The notes under the pieces: model-generated
Told to the model about the DNA's origin: nothing
The model's database searches: none
The model's input: the letters and a program-made list of their open reading frames with translations, nothing else
In this document: piece after piece, positions 42,703-51,203 of the stretch
How the letters are laid out: every line of letters starts with the position of its first letter
Position numbering within the stretch: position 1 is the stretch's first letter
NCBI RefSeq assembly: GCF_017833525.1
Contig: NZ_JAFICD010000005.1
Coordinates: forward strand, 124,001 to 188,000
Direction of reading: 5' to 3'
DNA length: 64,000 nt
Origin: Duganella sp. 1411
GTDB lineage: Bacteria; Pseudomonadota; Gammaproteobacteria; Burkholderiales; Burkholderiaceae_D
Made by a program: the position numbers and the translations under genes

Positions 42703-43710
42703 ATGTCCCCGCGCCCGGGCGATGGCAAGCCGTTGAACATCCTGCTGGTGCGCGTCTCCTCGCTGGGGGACGTGCTGCACAACCTGCCGATGGTGGCCGA
42801 TATCGCCCGCCACTTCCCCGACGCGAACATCGACTGGGTGGTGGAGGAGGGCTATGTCAGTCTGGTGCGGCTCAACGCCCGCGTGCGCACCATCATTCCG
42901 TTCGCGCTGCGGCGCTGGCGCAAAAGCCTGGGCAAGCCGGAAACGCGCGCCGAGATCAAGGCATTCTTCCACGCCCTGCGCCAGCAGCGGTACGATTACG
43001 TGTTCGATACCCAGGGGCTGCTCAAGACCGGCATCATCATGGGCGCCGCGCGGGTGGTCAAGGGCGGCCGCAAGGTCGGCCTGGCCAACGGCAGCGAGGG
43101 CTCGGGCTACGAGGGCGTCTCGCGCATTTTCCATAACCTGAGCATCCCGACCGACCCGCGCACGCATGCGGTGGCGCGCGGCCGGGTGGTGGCCGCCGCC
43201 GCGCTGGGCTACCGGGTCGACACGCCGGCCGATTTCGGCCTGCCGGCGGTATCGGCCGGCGAGCCGCGTCCGGCGTGGATGCCGGCCGAGCCTTACGTGG
43301 TGTACTTCCACGGCACGGCGCGCGATCCGAAGAAGTGGGCGCCGGAGAACTGGATCGCCCTGGGGCGCGAACTGGCGCCGATGCCTATCCTGCTGCCATG
43401 GGGCTCGCCGAAGGAGCAGGCCGAGGCCGAGCATCTGGCGGCGAGCCTGCCGAACGCGCGCGTGCTGCCCAAGCTGTCGATGGCCGACGCCATGCTGCTG
43501 GCGCGCCATGCGGGGCTGGTGATCGGCGTCGACACCGGCTTGACGCATATCGCCGCCGCCTTCGTGCGGCCGACGGTGGAAATCTACGCCGATTCGCCGC
43601 GCTGGAAGACCGAGGGCAACTGGTCGCCGCGCATCATCAACCTGGGCGATCGCGGCGCGCCGCCTTCCGTGTCCGAGGTGCTGGCCGCGGCCAGGACTTT
43701 GCTGGGCTGA
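42703..43710 (+). CDS. waaC: lipopolysaccharide heptosyltransferase I
   Basis: The 335-residue GT9-family enzyme adds the first heptose to Kdo2-lipid A on the cytoplasmic face. It begins with ILLVRVSSLGDVLHNLPMV and has ANIDWVVEEGY, RYDYVFDTQGLLKTG and the C-terminal VIGVDTGLTHIAAAFVRPTV nucleotide-sugar motif. ATG 42703 follows the mutase stop by 3 bp, and waaA starts 5 bp after it. Confidence 0.94.
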   Translation: MSPRPGDGKPLNILLVRVSSLGDVLHNLPMVADIARHFPDANIDWVVEEGYVSLVRLNARVRTIIPFALRRWRKSLGKPETRAEIKAFFHALRQQRYDYVFDTQGLLKTGIIMGAARVVKGGRKVGLANGSEGSGYEGVSRIFHNLSIPTDPRTHAVARGRVVAAAALGYRVDTPADFGLPAVSAGEPRPAWMPAEPYVVYFHGTARDPKKWAPENWIALGRELAPMPILLPWGSPKEQAEAEHLAASLPNARVLPKLSMADAMLLARHAGLVIGVDTGLTHIAAAFVRPTVEIYADSPRWKTEGNWSPRIINLGDRGAPPSVSEVLAAARTLLG

Positions 43711-43715
43711 GTCGC

Positions 43716-45017
43716 ATGCGTCTCTTTTATTCCGTGATGTGGTGGCTGGCCATGCCGCTGGTGCTGGCGCGTTTGTGGCTGCGCGGCCGCAAGGAGCCGG
43801 GCTATCGCGGGCATTGGGGCGAGCGGCTGGGGTTTTACGGCACCGGTTCGGCCTTGTCGCCGGCTTCGCCGGTGTTGTGGGTGCACGCGGTGTCCGTCGG
43901 CGAAACGCGCGCCGCCGAGCCGTTGATCGACGCGCTGCTGGCCGGGTATCCGAATGGCCGCGTGATCCTGACCCACATGACGCCGACCGGCCGCGCCACC
44001 GGCAAGTCGCTGTTCGCCAAACATGGCGCGCGGCTGGCGCAGTCCTATCTGCCGTACGACACCGGCGCCATGGTGGGGCGCTTCATCAAGCATTTCAAAC
44101 CGGCGGTCTGCATCCTGATGGAGACCGAAGTGTGGCCGAACCTGATCGCCACGTGCGGCGCGCGCGGCGTGCCGGTGGTGCTGGCCAACGCGCGCCTGTC
44201 CGAGCGCTCGCTGCGCAAGGCCGGGCGTCTCGGCTCGCTGATCCTGGACGCGGCGCACGGCATCTCGCTGGTCGCCGCGCAGACCGAGGCCGACGCCCAG
44301 CGCGTGCGCTCGCTCGGCGTCAAGCAGGTGGAGGTCACCGGCAGCATCAAGTTCGACGTCGTGGTGCCGGATGCGGCGCTGGCCACCGGCGCGGCGCTGC
44401 GCAGGGCGATCGGCGCGCGTCCCGTGCTGCTGTTCGCCAGCACGCGCGAAGGCGAGGAGGCGCTGATACTGCAGGCGGTGCGCGAGGCGCGTTCCGAACT
44501 GCCCGTCAATGTGCTGCTGCTGATCGTGCCGCGCCATCCGCAGCGTTTCGACGAGGTGGCCAAAATGGTCGGCGAGGCCGGGCTCAATGTGCAGCGCCGC
44601 AGCCAGCTGGCGCTGGACGGCGCCGGCGAAGCATCGATTCCGGCGTATATCGACGTGGTGCTGGGCGATTCGATGGGGGAGATGTTCGCCTATTACGCGG
44701 CGTGCGACTGCGCTTTCGTTGGCGGCAGCCTGCTGCCGCTGGGCGGACAAAATCTGATCGAACCGGCGGCCCTGGGCAAGCCGGTGCTGATTGGTCCGCA
44801 TACGTTTAATTTCGCCGAATCGACCGAGGACGCGCTGGCAGCCGGCGGCGCGCAACGCGTGGCCGATGCCGCTGAATTGGTTGCCGCCGCAGCGCGCCTG
44901 CTGCGCGACGACGAGGCGCGCGCGGCGATGGGGCGCGGGGCGTTGGCGTTCGCCAACCGGTATCGTGGCGCCACCCGGCGCACCCTGGCGTTGCTGGCGC
45001 CGTTGATCGGGCGCTGA
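43716..45017 (+). CDS. waaA: 3-deoxy-D-manno-octulosonic acid (Kdo) transferase
   Basis: The 433-residue enzyme has one N-terminal membrane helix (about 2-20) and two GT-B halves. Motifs are GYRGHWGERLGFYG, VSVGETRAAEPL with the catalytic Glu, MTPTGRATG, METEVWPNL and SLLPLGGQNLIEPAALG in the C-terminal half. It transfers Kdo from CMP-Kdo to lipid A precursor. I chose ATG 43716; a longer in-frame extension lies inside waaC and is not coding. Confidence 0.95.
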   Translation: MRLFYSVMWWLAMPLVLARLWLRGRKEPGYRGHWGERLGFYGTGSALSPASPVLWVHAVSVGETRAAEPLIDALLAGYPNGRVILTHMTPTGRATGKSLFAKHGARLAQSYLPYDTGAMVGRFIKHFKPAVCILMETEVWPNLIATCGARGVPVVLANARLSERSLRKAGRLGSLILDAAHGISLVAAQTEADAQRVRSLGVKQVEVTGSIKFDVVVPDAALATGAALRRAIGARPVLLFASTREGEEALILQAVREARSELPVNVLLLIVPRHPQRFDEVAKMVGEAGLNVQRRSQLALDGAGEASIPAYIDVVLGDSMGEMFAYYAACDCAFVGGSLLPLGGQNLIEPAALGKPVLIGPHTFNFAESTEDALAAGGAQRVADAAELVAAAARLLRDDEARAAMGRGALAFANRYRGATRRTLALLAPLIGR

Positions 45018-45039
45018 CCCGACTGCGGTCAGACGCCGC

Positions 45040-45219
45040 CTAGCCGCCGCCGATGCCTTCGGTGATGATGCCGGTGCCGCCGCAGTTTCCACAAGGGATG
45101 GTGTCATCCTCGTCCAGGATGCGGCCGGTGCCGTGACAGATCGGGCAGACGTCGTCGCCGGTGCCGGGCGTGCCGGGCGCCGCTTCGTCGCCGGGATTGG
45201 TTGGTGCGTTCTCGCTCAT
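45040..45219 (-). CDS. small zinc-ribbon-like protein with two CxxCxGxG motifs
   Basis: The 59-residue protein has an acidic Pro/Gly N-terminus and two DnaJ-type cysteine motifs, CPICHGTG and CGNCGGTG, separated by an acidic loop. Together they could bind one zinc ion. No J-domain is present. ATG 45219 begins SENAPTNPGD. A longer frame to 45321 lies in repeat DNA and is not needed. Function is unknown; a chaperone-accessory or metal-sensing role is only a guess. It converges with waaA. Confidence 0.75.
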   Translation of the reverse strand: MSENAPTNPGDEAAPGTPGTGDDVCPICHGTGRILDEDDTIPCGNCGGTGIITEGIGGG

Positions 45220-45318
45220 GCTCGCCTCCGAAATAGTGGTCTGATCATTGTAAGCTTGTCGTTGCCGCACCCCGATCCAATTGAATCCAGGCAAGGGAAG
45301 CCTGATCCCCTGTCGAGC

Positions 45319-45423
45319 CACGTAGGGCGGATTAGCGGGCTAGGCCCGCTAACCGCCCGGGGGCCTACCGAAGGAAAGTCCTCCTGCCGGAGGACTTGAG
45401 AGGCGGAACGCCGTAATCCGCCA
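45319..45423. repeat. composite palindromic repeat with inserted hairpins, copy G
   Basis: The outer half-sites match the dispersed repeat: CACGTAGGGCGGATTA at the left and GTAATCCGCC at the right. Instead of an 8-bp loop they enclose about 70 bp carrying two further perfect hairpins: AGCGGGC-TAG-GCCCGCT (45334-45350) and AAGTCCTCC-TGCC-GGAGGACTT (45376-45397). It lies in the 303-bp gap between the patatin-like gene and the small zinc-ribbon gene; no gene is seen there. Confidence 0.85.
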
Positions 45424-45426
45424 CTC

Positions 45427-45484
45427 GATGAGCCGCCGATACGCATGCATGGCCGATTACGCTGCGCTAATCCGCCCTACGTGG
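45427..45484 (-). repeat. dispersed palindromic repeat, copy H (extended form)
   Basis: GATGAGCCGCCGATACGC, ATGCATGG, CCGATTACGC, then TAATCCGCC and CTACGTG. About 57 bp of it are shared almost exactly with copy I at 63384, including the GATGAGCCGCCG leader also found in the 111-bp units. Confidence 0.9.
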
Positions 45485-45522
45485 TTTAACTTTGACCAAA
45501 CTTCACCGAAGTAAGATCGGCC

Positions 45523-46599
45523 CTAGCCAACCACTTCCGTTTCCTCCGCAAAGCGCAGCACGTCGGCGTTTTGACGGCAGAAGCGGGTCGCGGTCTTGTA
45601 GCCCACGTCGAACAGCAATTGCATGTTCGACGTCGACCAGTCCATCGTGTATGGAATATGCTGTTCCGGCACGGCGGCCATCAGCTCCAGCTTCAGCATT
45701 TGACGCTTCGGCTCGCCCGTCTTGTGGTCGGTGTTGTGCTCCAGCTCGAACAAGCGCAGCTGCTGGTTCGAGATGTTGACCAGCGGCGTGATCATCTGGC
45801 CGACCCACGCGTCGTACAGGTTGCGCGGCTTGCGCAGCAGGCGCTCGTCGCCGAGGATGTCGAGCACCACCAGCACATCGGTGTCCGCGTGCTCGCCCTT
45901 GCCTTCGATGAACGGATCGAAGTTCAGCGTCTCCAGCGCCGCGCCCTCGATATAGTCCTCGCCGTCGATCTCGGTGGGCGCGTACAGGAACGGGAACGAC
46001 AGCGCGGCGCGCACGTGCTCGGCCTGGATCTCGCGCTTGTCCCAGATCTTCATGCGGTGCTGGTTCAGGTTGTAGGCGTTGATGTAGAACTCCGGCTTCA
46101 TCTTGGCGATGGCGGAGAAGTCGATCGAGCCTTCCAGGAACGGCGCGTGCGCGCACAAACCGAGGCTCTTGGACGACAAGTTAGACGGCGACATCGTCGA
46201 CATCATCAGCTGGGTCCAGTCGGCCCAGGGCACCGAGCCGCCCATCACGCTTTGCAGGCCGGGGAACACCGGATTGCCGACCTGCGGCGAGAACACGCCG
46301 CGGAAGGCGTCCGCCTCCTTGCCCGGCTTGTGGAAAATCTTGTAGTTGACAGGCATCATCTTGTAGATGCTGTCGGCCACGCCGGCGTCGGCCCAGCGCT
46401 TGAGCGCCTCGCGCGGCGATCCGTCCAGCGGCGCCGTGTACAGCAGCCCCATCAGCACGCCCGCGCCCGAGGCGGATATCACGTCGAACTCGACCTCCTG
46501 ATCGAGGAATGCAGCCAGCGCCCCCGCTATCAATGGAGAATTCGGCGCACCGCCACCCAGCACCAAACCCATTTTTTTGGTTGCACTTACCTGACCCAT
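45523..46599 (-). CDS. patatin-like phospholipase-family protein with altered catalytic motifs
   Basis: The 358-residue protein starts GLVLGGGAPNSPLIAGAL (the oxyanion-hole Gly-rich loop) and has a nucleophile-elbow-like ISASGAGVLMG with candidate Ser44. The usual G-x-S-x-G reads S-A-S-G-A. The D-G-G/A motif appears as YIEGAALETL (Glu218 in place of Asp). It has no signal peptide. Family members hydrolyse acyl esters of lipids, but with both catalytic elements changed the activity here is uncertain. It has its own upstream region and does not overlap neighbours. Confidence 0.82.
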   Translation of the reverse strand: MGQVSATKKMGLVLGGGAPNSPLIAGALAAFLDQEVEFDVISASGAGVLMGLLYTAPLDGSPREALKRWADAGVADSIYKMMPVNYKIFHKPGKEADAFRGVFSPQVGNPVFPGLQSVMGGSVPWADWTQLMMSTMSPSNLSSKSLGLCAHAPFLEGSIDFSAIAKMKPEFYINAYNLNQHRMKIWDKREIQAEHVRAALSFPFLYAPTEIDGEDYIEGAALETLNFDPFIEGKGEHADTDVLVVLDILGDERLLRKPRNLYDAWVGQMITPLVNISNQQLRLFELEHNTDHKTGEPKRQMLKLELMAAVPEQHIPYTMDWSTSNMQLLFDVGYKTATRFCRQNADVLRFAEETEVVG

Positions 46600-46785
46600 A
46601 TAACCCCCGTTTTAGTGAAACAATTTGCCATTTATTTAACTCAGATCAAGTCAAACATGAGACAAAATATCACACATAGTTCCGTACGGCAATTAAATTG
46701 TGCAATGCAATATTAAAGTCACTACTGAGGCGAACTCAGCAGTAAGGTGGGAAATGGGGGAGGAAGAACGCTAAATAGAGATATT

Positions 46786-47802
46786 TCAGGCAAACAGCAC
46801 CGGCAGCTCCTGCGCCCGTTTGCGCAGCAGGTTCTTGGCCTCGTCGTACTCGGGGTAGATGCGCCCGACGGTGTTCCAGAAGTCGGCGCTGTGGTTCATT
46901 TCCAGCGTGTGGGCCAGTTCGTGGGCCACCACGTAATCGATCAGCGGCAACGAGAAGTGGATCAATTTCCAGTTCAGGCGGATCTTGCGGTCGACCGTGC
47001 ACGAGCCCCAGCGCGTGCCGGCCGACGACAACCCGAACGAGTGGTAGCTGACCCCCAGGCGCGCCGCGTACAAGTCCAGGCGCTGCTCGAACAGTACCTT
47101 GGCCTCCTGCTGGTACCAGGACTTGACGCGCTCCTTGAGCAGCGTCTCGGTGGCGCCGGGCACCAGCACCATCGACAGCTCGCGCGTGGCCGGGTTGTAG
47201 CTGGTGCGATTGCGTCCGCCCACCAGCAGCCGCAAGGTGATGTCGGCGCCCAGGTACGGAAGCTGCGCGCCGTCGATCCATTCCACCGGCGGCTTTTGCA
47301 GCCGCGCGGCGCGGCGCTCGCGCCGTTCCTTGAGCTTGCTCAGTATCCAGTGCTGCTTGGTGCGGATGGCGTTGTCGATTTCGGCGATGCTGATGCGCTT
47401 CGGCGCCGTCACGCGCAGGCCGTCGTCGTCGATCATGAAGCCGATCGAGCGGCGCGTCGAGCGGCGCAAATCATATTCGAGGATGAATTCACCGACCATC
47501 AGCTGGCGCTTGGCCGTGGTCGGATCGGACGGCGGCGGCGCGACCTGGCGCGGCTTGACCGGGACCGCGGTTTCGGGCGGCGCGACGTACGGGGAAACGG
47601 GAGGGGGCTTGCTGGAAGAGGGAGGAACCGACCATACCGGCGACGTGTAGACCGGCTTGGGAGACGACTGCGCCTCCCGTCCAAACAGGTCAAGCTGGCT
47701 GGCGTCGTCTTTCGGCGACGCCGGCTTCACCAAGGTGGCTAAATCGTCTAGCCAGCGTTGTAGGCGTGGGGCGAAATGACGCGCATTTCTGATTCTATCC
47801 AA
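46786..47802 (-). CDS. YgjP-like (M48/DUF45) metallopeptidase-family protein
   Basis: The 338-residue protein has a variable Pro/Ser-rich N-terminal region (about 28-95). A YgjP-type domain follows with GTRWGSC (263-268) and the zinc site HELAH (His294, Glu295, His298) and third ligand His304 in EMNHSADFW. It is a putative zinc peptidase; natural substrates are unknown. The start is TTG 47802, with an AGGTGG SD-like sequence 4 bp upstream, overlapping the acyltransferase by 55 bp. GTG 47730, just after that gene ends, is the alternative. Confidence 0.88.
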   Translation of the reverse strand: MDRIRNARHFAPRLQRWLDDLATLVKPASPKDDASQLDLFGREAQSSPKPVYTSPVWSVPPSSSKPPPVSPYVAPPETAVPVKPRQVAPPPSDPTTAKRQLMVGEFILEYDLRRSTRRSIGFMIDDDGLRVTAPKRISIAEIDNAIRTKQHWILSKLKERRERRAARLQKPPVEWIDGAQLPYLGADITLRLLVGGRNRTSYNPATRELSMVLVPGATETLLKERVKSWYQQEAKVLFEQRLDLYAARLGVSYHSFGLSSAGTRWGSCTVDRKIRLNWKLIHFSLPLIDYVVAHELAHTLEMNHSADFWNTVGRIYPEYDEAKNLLRKRAQELPVLFA

Positions 47803-48488
47803 GTTTCCACCTGTTGCATCATGCCGTCCGGAGTTTGTCCTTCTGGCGAAATTGGCTTACCTATCGATACTGTAACAAGGCCGGGCCGTTTGATGAAAGA
47901 GTTTTTTGGCCAGCACTCGCCGGAGTTGTGCGCGATCGGCACGACCACGGCGCCGGTCTCGATGGCCAGGCGCGTGCCGCCGCTTTTGTACTTGCCGGCC
48001 TGGCCGACCGGAATCCGCGTCCCCTCCGGGAACATGATAATCCATTGGCCGTCGGCGAGCCGGCGCTTGCCGTGGCGGACCACGTGCTTGAACGCGTTCT
48101 TGCCCTGCTTGCGGTCGATCGGAATCATGCGCAGCAACGCCATCGCCCAGCCGAAGAACGGAATATAAAGGATTTCCTTCTTGAACACGAACACCAGTGG
48201 GCGCGGCAGGTTAGGCAGCAGGAAGATGGTTTCCCACGCCGACTGGTGCTTCGACAGCACCACCGCCGGCGCGTCCGGGAAGTTCTCGGCGCCCTTGATC
48301 TGGTAGCGGATGCCGCAAATAACCTTGGCGCACCAGACGATGAACACGTTCCAGCGCGCGGTGACCCAGAAGCGCTTGTTGTACGGCAGCGGCGCAGCCA
48401 GGAAGCACACCAGCGCCCAGACGATGGTCGATATCACCATGATGATGGTGAAAATCAGGGAACGCAAAAACAATACGGGATGACCCAA
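47748..48488 (-). CDS. plsC: 1-acyl-sn-glycerol-3-phosphate acyltransferase
   Basis: The membrane enzyme (about 246 residues) has N-terminal hydrophobic helices and acyltransferase motifs KHQSAWE (H-x-x-x-x-E variant of H-x-x-x-x-D), DRKQGKNAF and FPEGTRIPVGQ. It makes phosphatidic acid in the inner membrane. I chose TTG 48488 because GGAG lies 6 bp upstream and the protein then begins GHPVLFLRS; TTG 48500 would add four residues. It follows gmhB by about 20 bp. Confidence 0.88.
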   Translation of the reverse strand: MGHPVLFLRSLIFTIIMVISTIVWALVCFLAAPLPYNKRFWVTARWNVFIVWCAKVICGIRYQIKGAENFPDAPAVVLSKHQSAWETIFLLPNLPRPLVFVFKKEILYIPFFGWAMALLRMIPIDRKQGKNAFKHVVRHGKRRLADGQWIIMFPEGTRIPVGQAGKYKSGGTRLAIETGAVVVPIAHNSGECWPKNSFIKRPGLVTVSIGKPISPEGQTPDGMMQQVETWIESEMRVISPHAYNAG

Positions 48489-48507
48489 TGCAGACTCCAA
48501 AAACTTG

Positions 48508-49089
48508 TTAGCTAACGACGTGCAGCGCCGGCGGCGCGCTGGTTTTGAGCAGGTGGACCACCATCGCCGCCAAGTCGGGGAACACCAGGGTGCCGGGCGG
48601 CAGGCCGCCGGTTTCCCGGGTTTTCTCGCCCTTGCCGGTCAGGACCAGGTAGGGCACGCAGCCGGTGACGTAGCCGGCCTGCAGGTCGCGCAGCGAGTCG
48701 CCCACCACCGGCACGCCTTTGAGGCTGATCTTGTAGCGCTGCGAGATCTCGTTGAACATGCCCGGTTTCGGCTTGCGGCAATCGCAGTTGTCGGCCGCCG
48801 CGTGGGGGCAGAAGAACACGGCGTCGATGTCGGCGCCGACCTGCTGCGCCAGATTGTGCATCTTGGCGTGGATCGCGTTGAGCGTCGACATGTCGAAGAA
48901 CTCGCGCGCGATGCCCGATTGGTTCGACGCCACCACCACCCGGTAGCCGGCCTGGTTCAGGCGGGCGATCGCCTCGAGCGAACCGGGGACCGGTATCCAC
49001 TCGGCCGGCGATTTGATGAAGTCGGGCGAATCATGGTTGATGACGCCGTCGCGATCGAGGATGATCAGTTTCATGGACGGCGTACCCAT
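48508..49089 (-). CDS. gmhB: D-glycero-beta-D-manno-heptose 1,7-bisphosphate 7-phosphatase
   Basis: The 193-residue HAD phosphatase makes heptose-1-phosphate for the LPS inner core. It shows LIILDRDGVIN (nucleophile Asp and acid Asp), VVASNQSGIAREFF, the zinc-binding CPHAAADNCDC and RKPKPGMF with the conserved Lys, then VGDSLRDLQAG. Its ATG follows the glyS stop directly (TAAATG). Together with waaC and waaA it ties this region to LPS core synthesis. Confidence 0.94.
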   Translation of the reverse strand: MGTPSMKLIILDRDGVINHDSPDFIKSPAEWIPVPGSLEAIARLNQAGYRVVVASNQSGIAREFFDMSTLNAIHAKMHNLAQQVGADIDAVFFCPHAAADNCDCRKPKPGMFNEISQRYKISLKGVPVVGDSLRDLQAGYVTGCVPYLVLTGKGEKTRETGGLPPGTLVFPDLAAMVVHLLKTSAPPALHVVS

Positions 49090-51198
49090 TTAGGCCGCCA
49101 GCTTCGAAATGTCGGCCACGCGGTTCATCATGCCATGCAGCGATGACAGCAGCGCCAGACGATTATTGCGCAGGGCGACGTCTTCGGCCATGACCATGAC
49201 GTCGTTGAAGAAGGCGTCGACCGCGTCGCGCAGCTGCGCCAGCGTCTTGAGGGCGTCGCTGAAATCGCCGCGGATGAAGGCGGCGTCGATGTCTGGCTGC
49301 ACGCGGGTGACGGCGGCGGCCAGGTTCTTCTCGGCCTCGTCCTGCAGCAGCGCCGGGTCGACGGCGCTGGTGCCGGCGGCGGCCAGCGCCTCCTCGTTCT
49401 TCTTTAGGATGTTGGTGATGCGCTTGTTGGCGGCGGCCAGCGAGGCCGCTTCCGGCAGCGCGGCGAAGGCCTTGACCGCCTCCAGGCGCTGCACGATGTC
49501 GTCCAGGCGGTCCGGGTTTTGTGCGACCACCGCTTCGATCTCGTTCGGCGAGAATCCGCGCTCGCGCAGGATGCCGCGCAGGCGGTCCAGCATGAAGGCG
49601 GTGACCTCGGCGACCGGATCCTTGAAGCCGGCGATGCCGGTGAACTGCTGCGCGGCCGAATCGAGCAGGCCGTGGATCGACAGCATCAGGCGTTTTTCGA
49701 TCAGCATGCGCAGCACGCCCAGCGCGTGGCGGCGCAGCGCGAACGGATCCTTGTCGCCGGTCGGCTGCAGGCCGATCGACCAAATGCCGACCAGGGTTTC
49801 GAGCTTGTCGGCCAGCGCCACGGCGGTGCCGGTGACGGTCGACGGCAGCGCGTCGCCGGCGAAGCGCGGCTGGTAGTGCTCGGAGGCGGCCAGCGCCACG
49901 TCTTCCGGCTCGCCGTCGTTGCGGGCGTAGTAGGTGCCCATGATGCCTTGCAGCTCGGGGAACTCGCCGACCATGTCGGTCAGCAGGTCGGCCTTGGACA
50001 GCTTGGCGGCGCGGGTGGCCAGCGCGGAGTCGCCGCCGATTTGCGTGGCGACGAAGCCGGCCAGCGCGCTGACACGCTCGCTGCGCTCGGCCTGGGTGCC
50101 CAGTTTGTTGTGGTAGACCACGTTCTTGAGCAGCGGCAGGCGCGATTCCAGCGTCTTCTTCTTATCCTGCTCGAAGAAGAACTTGGCGTCCGACAGGCGC
50201 GGACGCACCACGCGCTCGTTGCCGCCGATGATGGCTTCGGGTGTTGGGGTTTCGATGTTGGAGACGATCAGGAAGCGTGAACGCAGCTTGCCGTCGGCGT
50301 CCGTCAGCGCGAAGTATTTCTGGTTGGTCTGCATGGTCAGGATCAGGCATTCCTGCGGCACTGCCAGGAATTCCTCTTCGAAGCGGCACTCGTAGACCAC
50401 CGGCCATTCGACCAGCGCGGTCACTTCGTCGAGCAGCGCTTCGGGCATCAGCACCTGGTCGGCGCCGGCCTTGGCCAGCAGTTCGGCGCGGATCTGTTCC
50501 TTGCGCTGTTCGACGCTGGCCAGCACCTTGCCCTTGGCTTTCAGCGTTTCGGCGTAGCTGTCGGCGTCGGCGATGGCGACTTCGCGCTGGCCGGGAGCGG
50601 TCAGGAAGCGGTGGCCTTCGGTGACGTTCGACGCGGTCAGTCCCAGCAAGGTCAGTGGCAGCACGGTGGCGCCGTGCAGCGCGACCAGGCTGTGGGCCGG
50701 ACGCACGAATTGCACGGTGGCGCCGTCCGGACGCTGGTAGCTCATCACTTTAGGGATCGGCAGCTTGGCGACCGATTCCTCCAGCGCCGCCTGCAGGCCC
50801 GATTGCAGCGCGCTGCCGGCCGCCGTGTAGGTGTAGAAGAAGCTCTCGGCCTTGCCGTCCTGCGCGCGTTCCAGATCGGCCACGGTCAGGTTCGGGAAGC
50901 CCAGCGCGGCCAGTTTCTTGGCCAGCGGCGGCGTGCCGTTGCCGGCGGCGTCCAGCGCGACCGACACCGGCAGCACTTTTTCGCGGATCGACTTGTCCGG
51001 CGAGGTGGCGCGCACCTTGGTGATGGAAACGGCCAGGCGGCGCGGCGAGGCGAACGAGGTGGCGACGCTGTCGGCGTCGAGGAAGTCGCGTACTTTCAGG
51101 CCGTTGACGATGCCGGCGGCGAAGGCCGCGCCCAGTTTGGCGAGCGCCTTCGGTGGCAGTTCTTCGGTCAGCAGTTCGATGAGGAGGGTCTGGGTCAT
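49090..51198 (-). CDS. glyS: glycyl-tRNA synthetase beta subunit
   Basis: The 702-residue protein starts TQTLLIELLTEELPPKAL, the standard GlyS beginning, with VGEFPELQGIMGTYYA and the HYQPRFAGDALP segment in the HD-like region. A C-terminal DALR-type anticodon-binding domain follows. It pairs with GlyQ to charge tRNA-Gly. The gap to glyQ is 5 bp. Confidence 0.96.
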   Translation of the reverse strand: MTQTLLIELLTEELPPKALAKLGAAFAAGIVNGLKVRDFLDADSVATSFASPRRLAVSITKVRATSPDKSIREKVLPVSVALDAAGNGTPPLAKKLAALGFPNLTVADLERAQDGKAESFFYTYTAAGSALQSGLQAALEESVAKLPIPKVMSYQRPDGATVQFVRPAHSLVALHGATVLPLTLLGLTASNVTEGHRFLTAPGQREVAIADADSYAETLKAKGKVLASVEQRKEQIRAELLAKAGADQVLMPEALLDEVTALVEWPVVYECRFEEEFLAVPQECLILTMQTNQKYFALTDADGKLRSRFLIVSNIETPTPEAIIGGNERVVRPRLSDAKFFFEQDKKKTLESRLPLLKNVVYHNKLGTQAERSERVSALAGFVATQIGGDSALATRAAKLSKADLLTDMVGEFPELQGIMGTYYARNDGEPEDVALAASEHYQPRFAGDALPSTVTGTAVALADKLETLVGIWSIGLQPTGDKDPFALRRHALGVLRMLIEKRLMLSIHGLLDSAAQQFTGIAGFKDPVAEVTAFMLDRLRGILRERGFSPNEIEAVVAQNPDRLDDIVQRLEAVKAFAALPEAASLAAANKRITNILKKNEEALAAAGTSAVDPALLQDEAEKNLAAAVTRVQPDIDAAFIRGDFSDALKTLAQLRDAVDAFFNDVMVMAEDVALRNNRLALLSSLHGMMNRVADISKLAA

Positions 51199-51203
51199 AT
51201 TAT

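Noticed and set aside
45220..45522. Coding frame in the repeat region between the patatin-like and zinc-ribbon genes
   Set aside because: Short frames there are repeat-derived, with no start or composition support.
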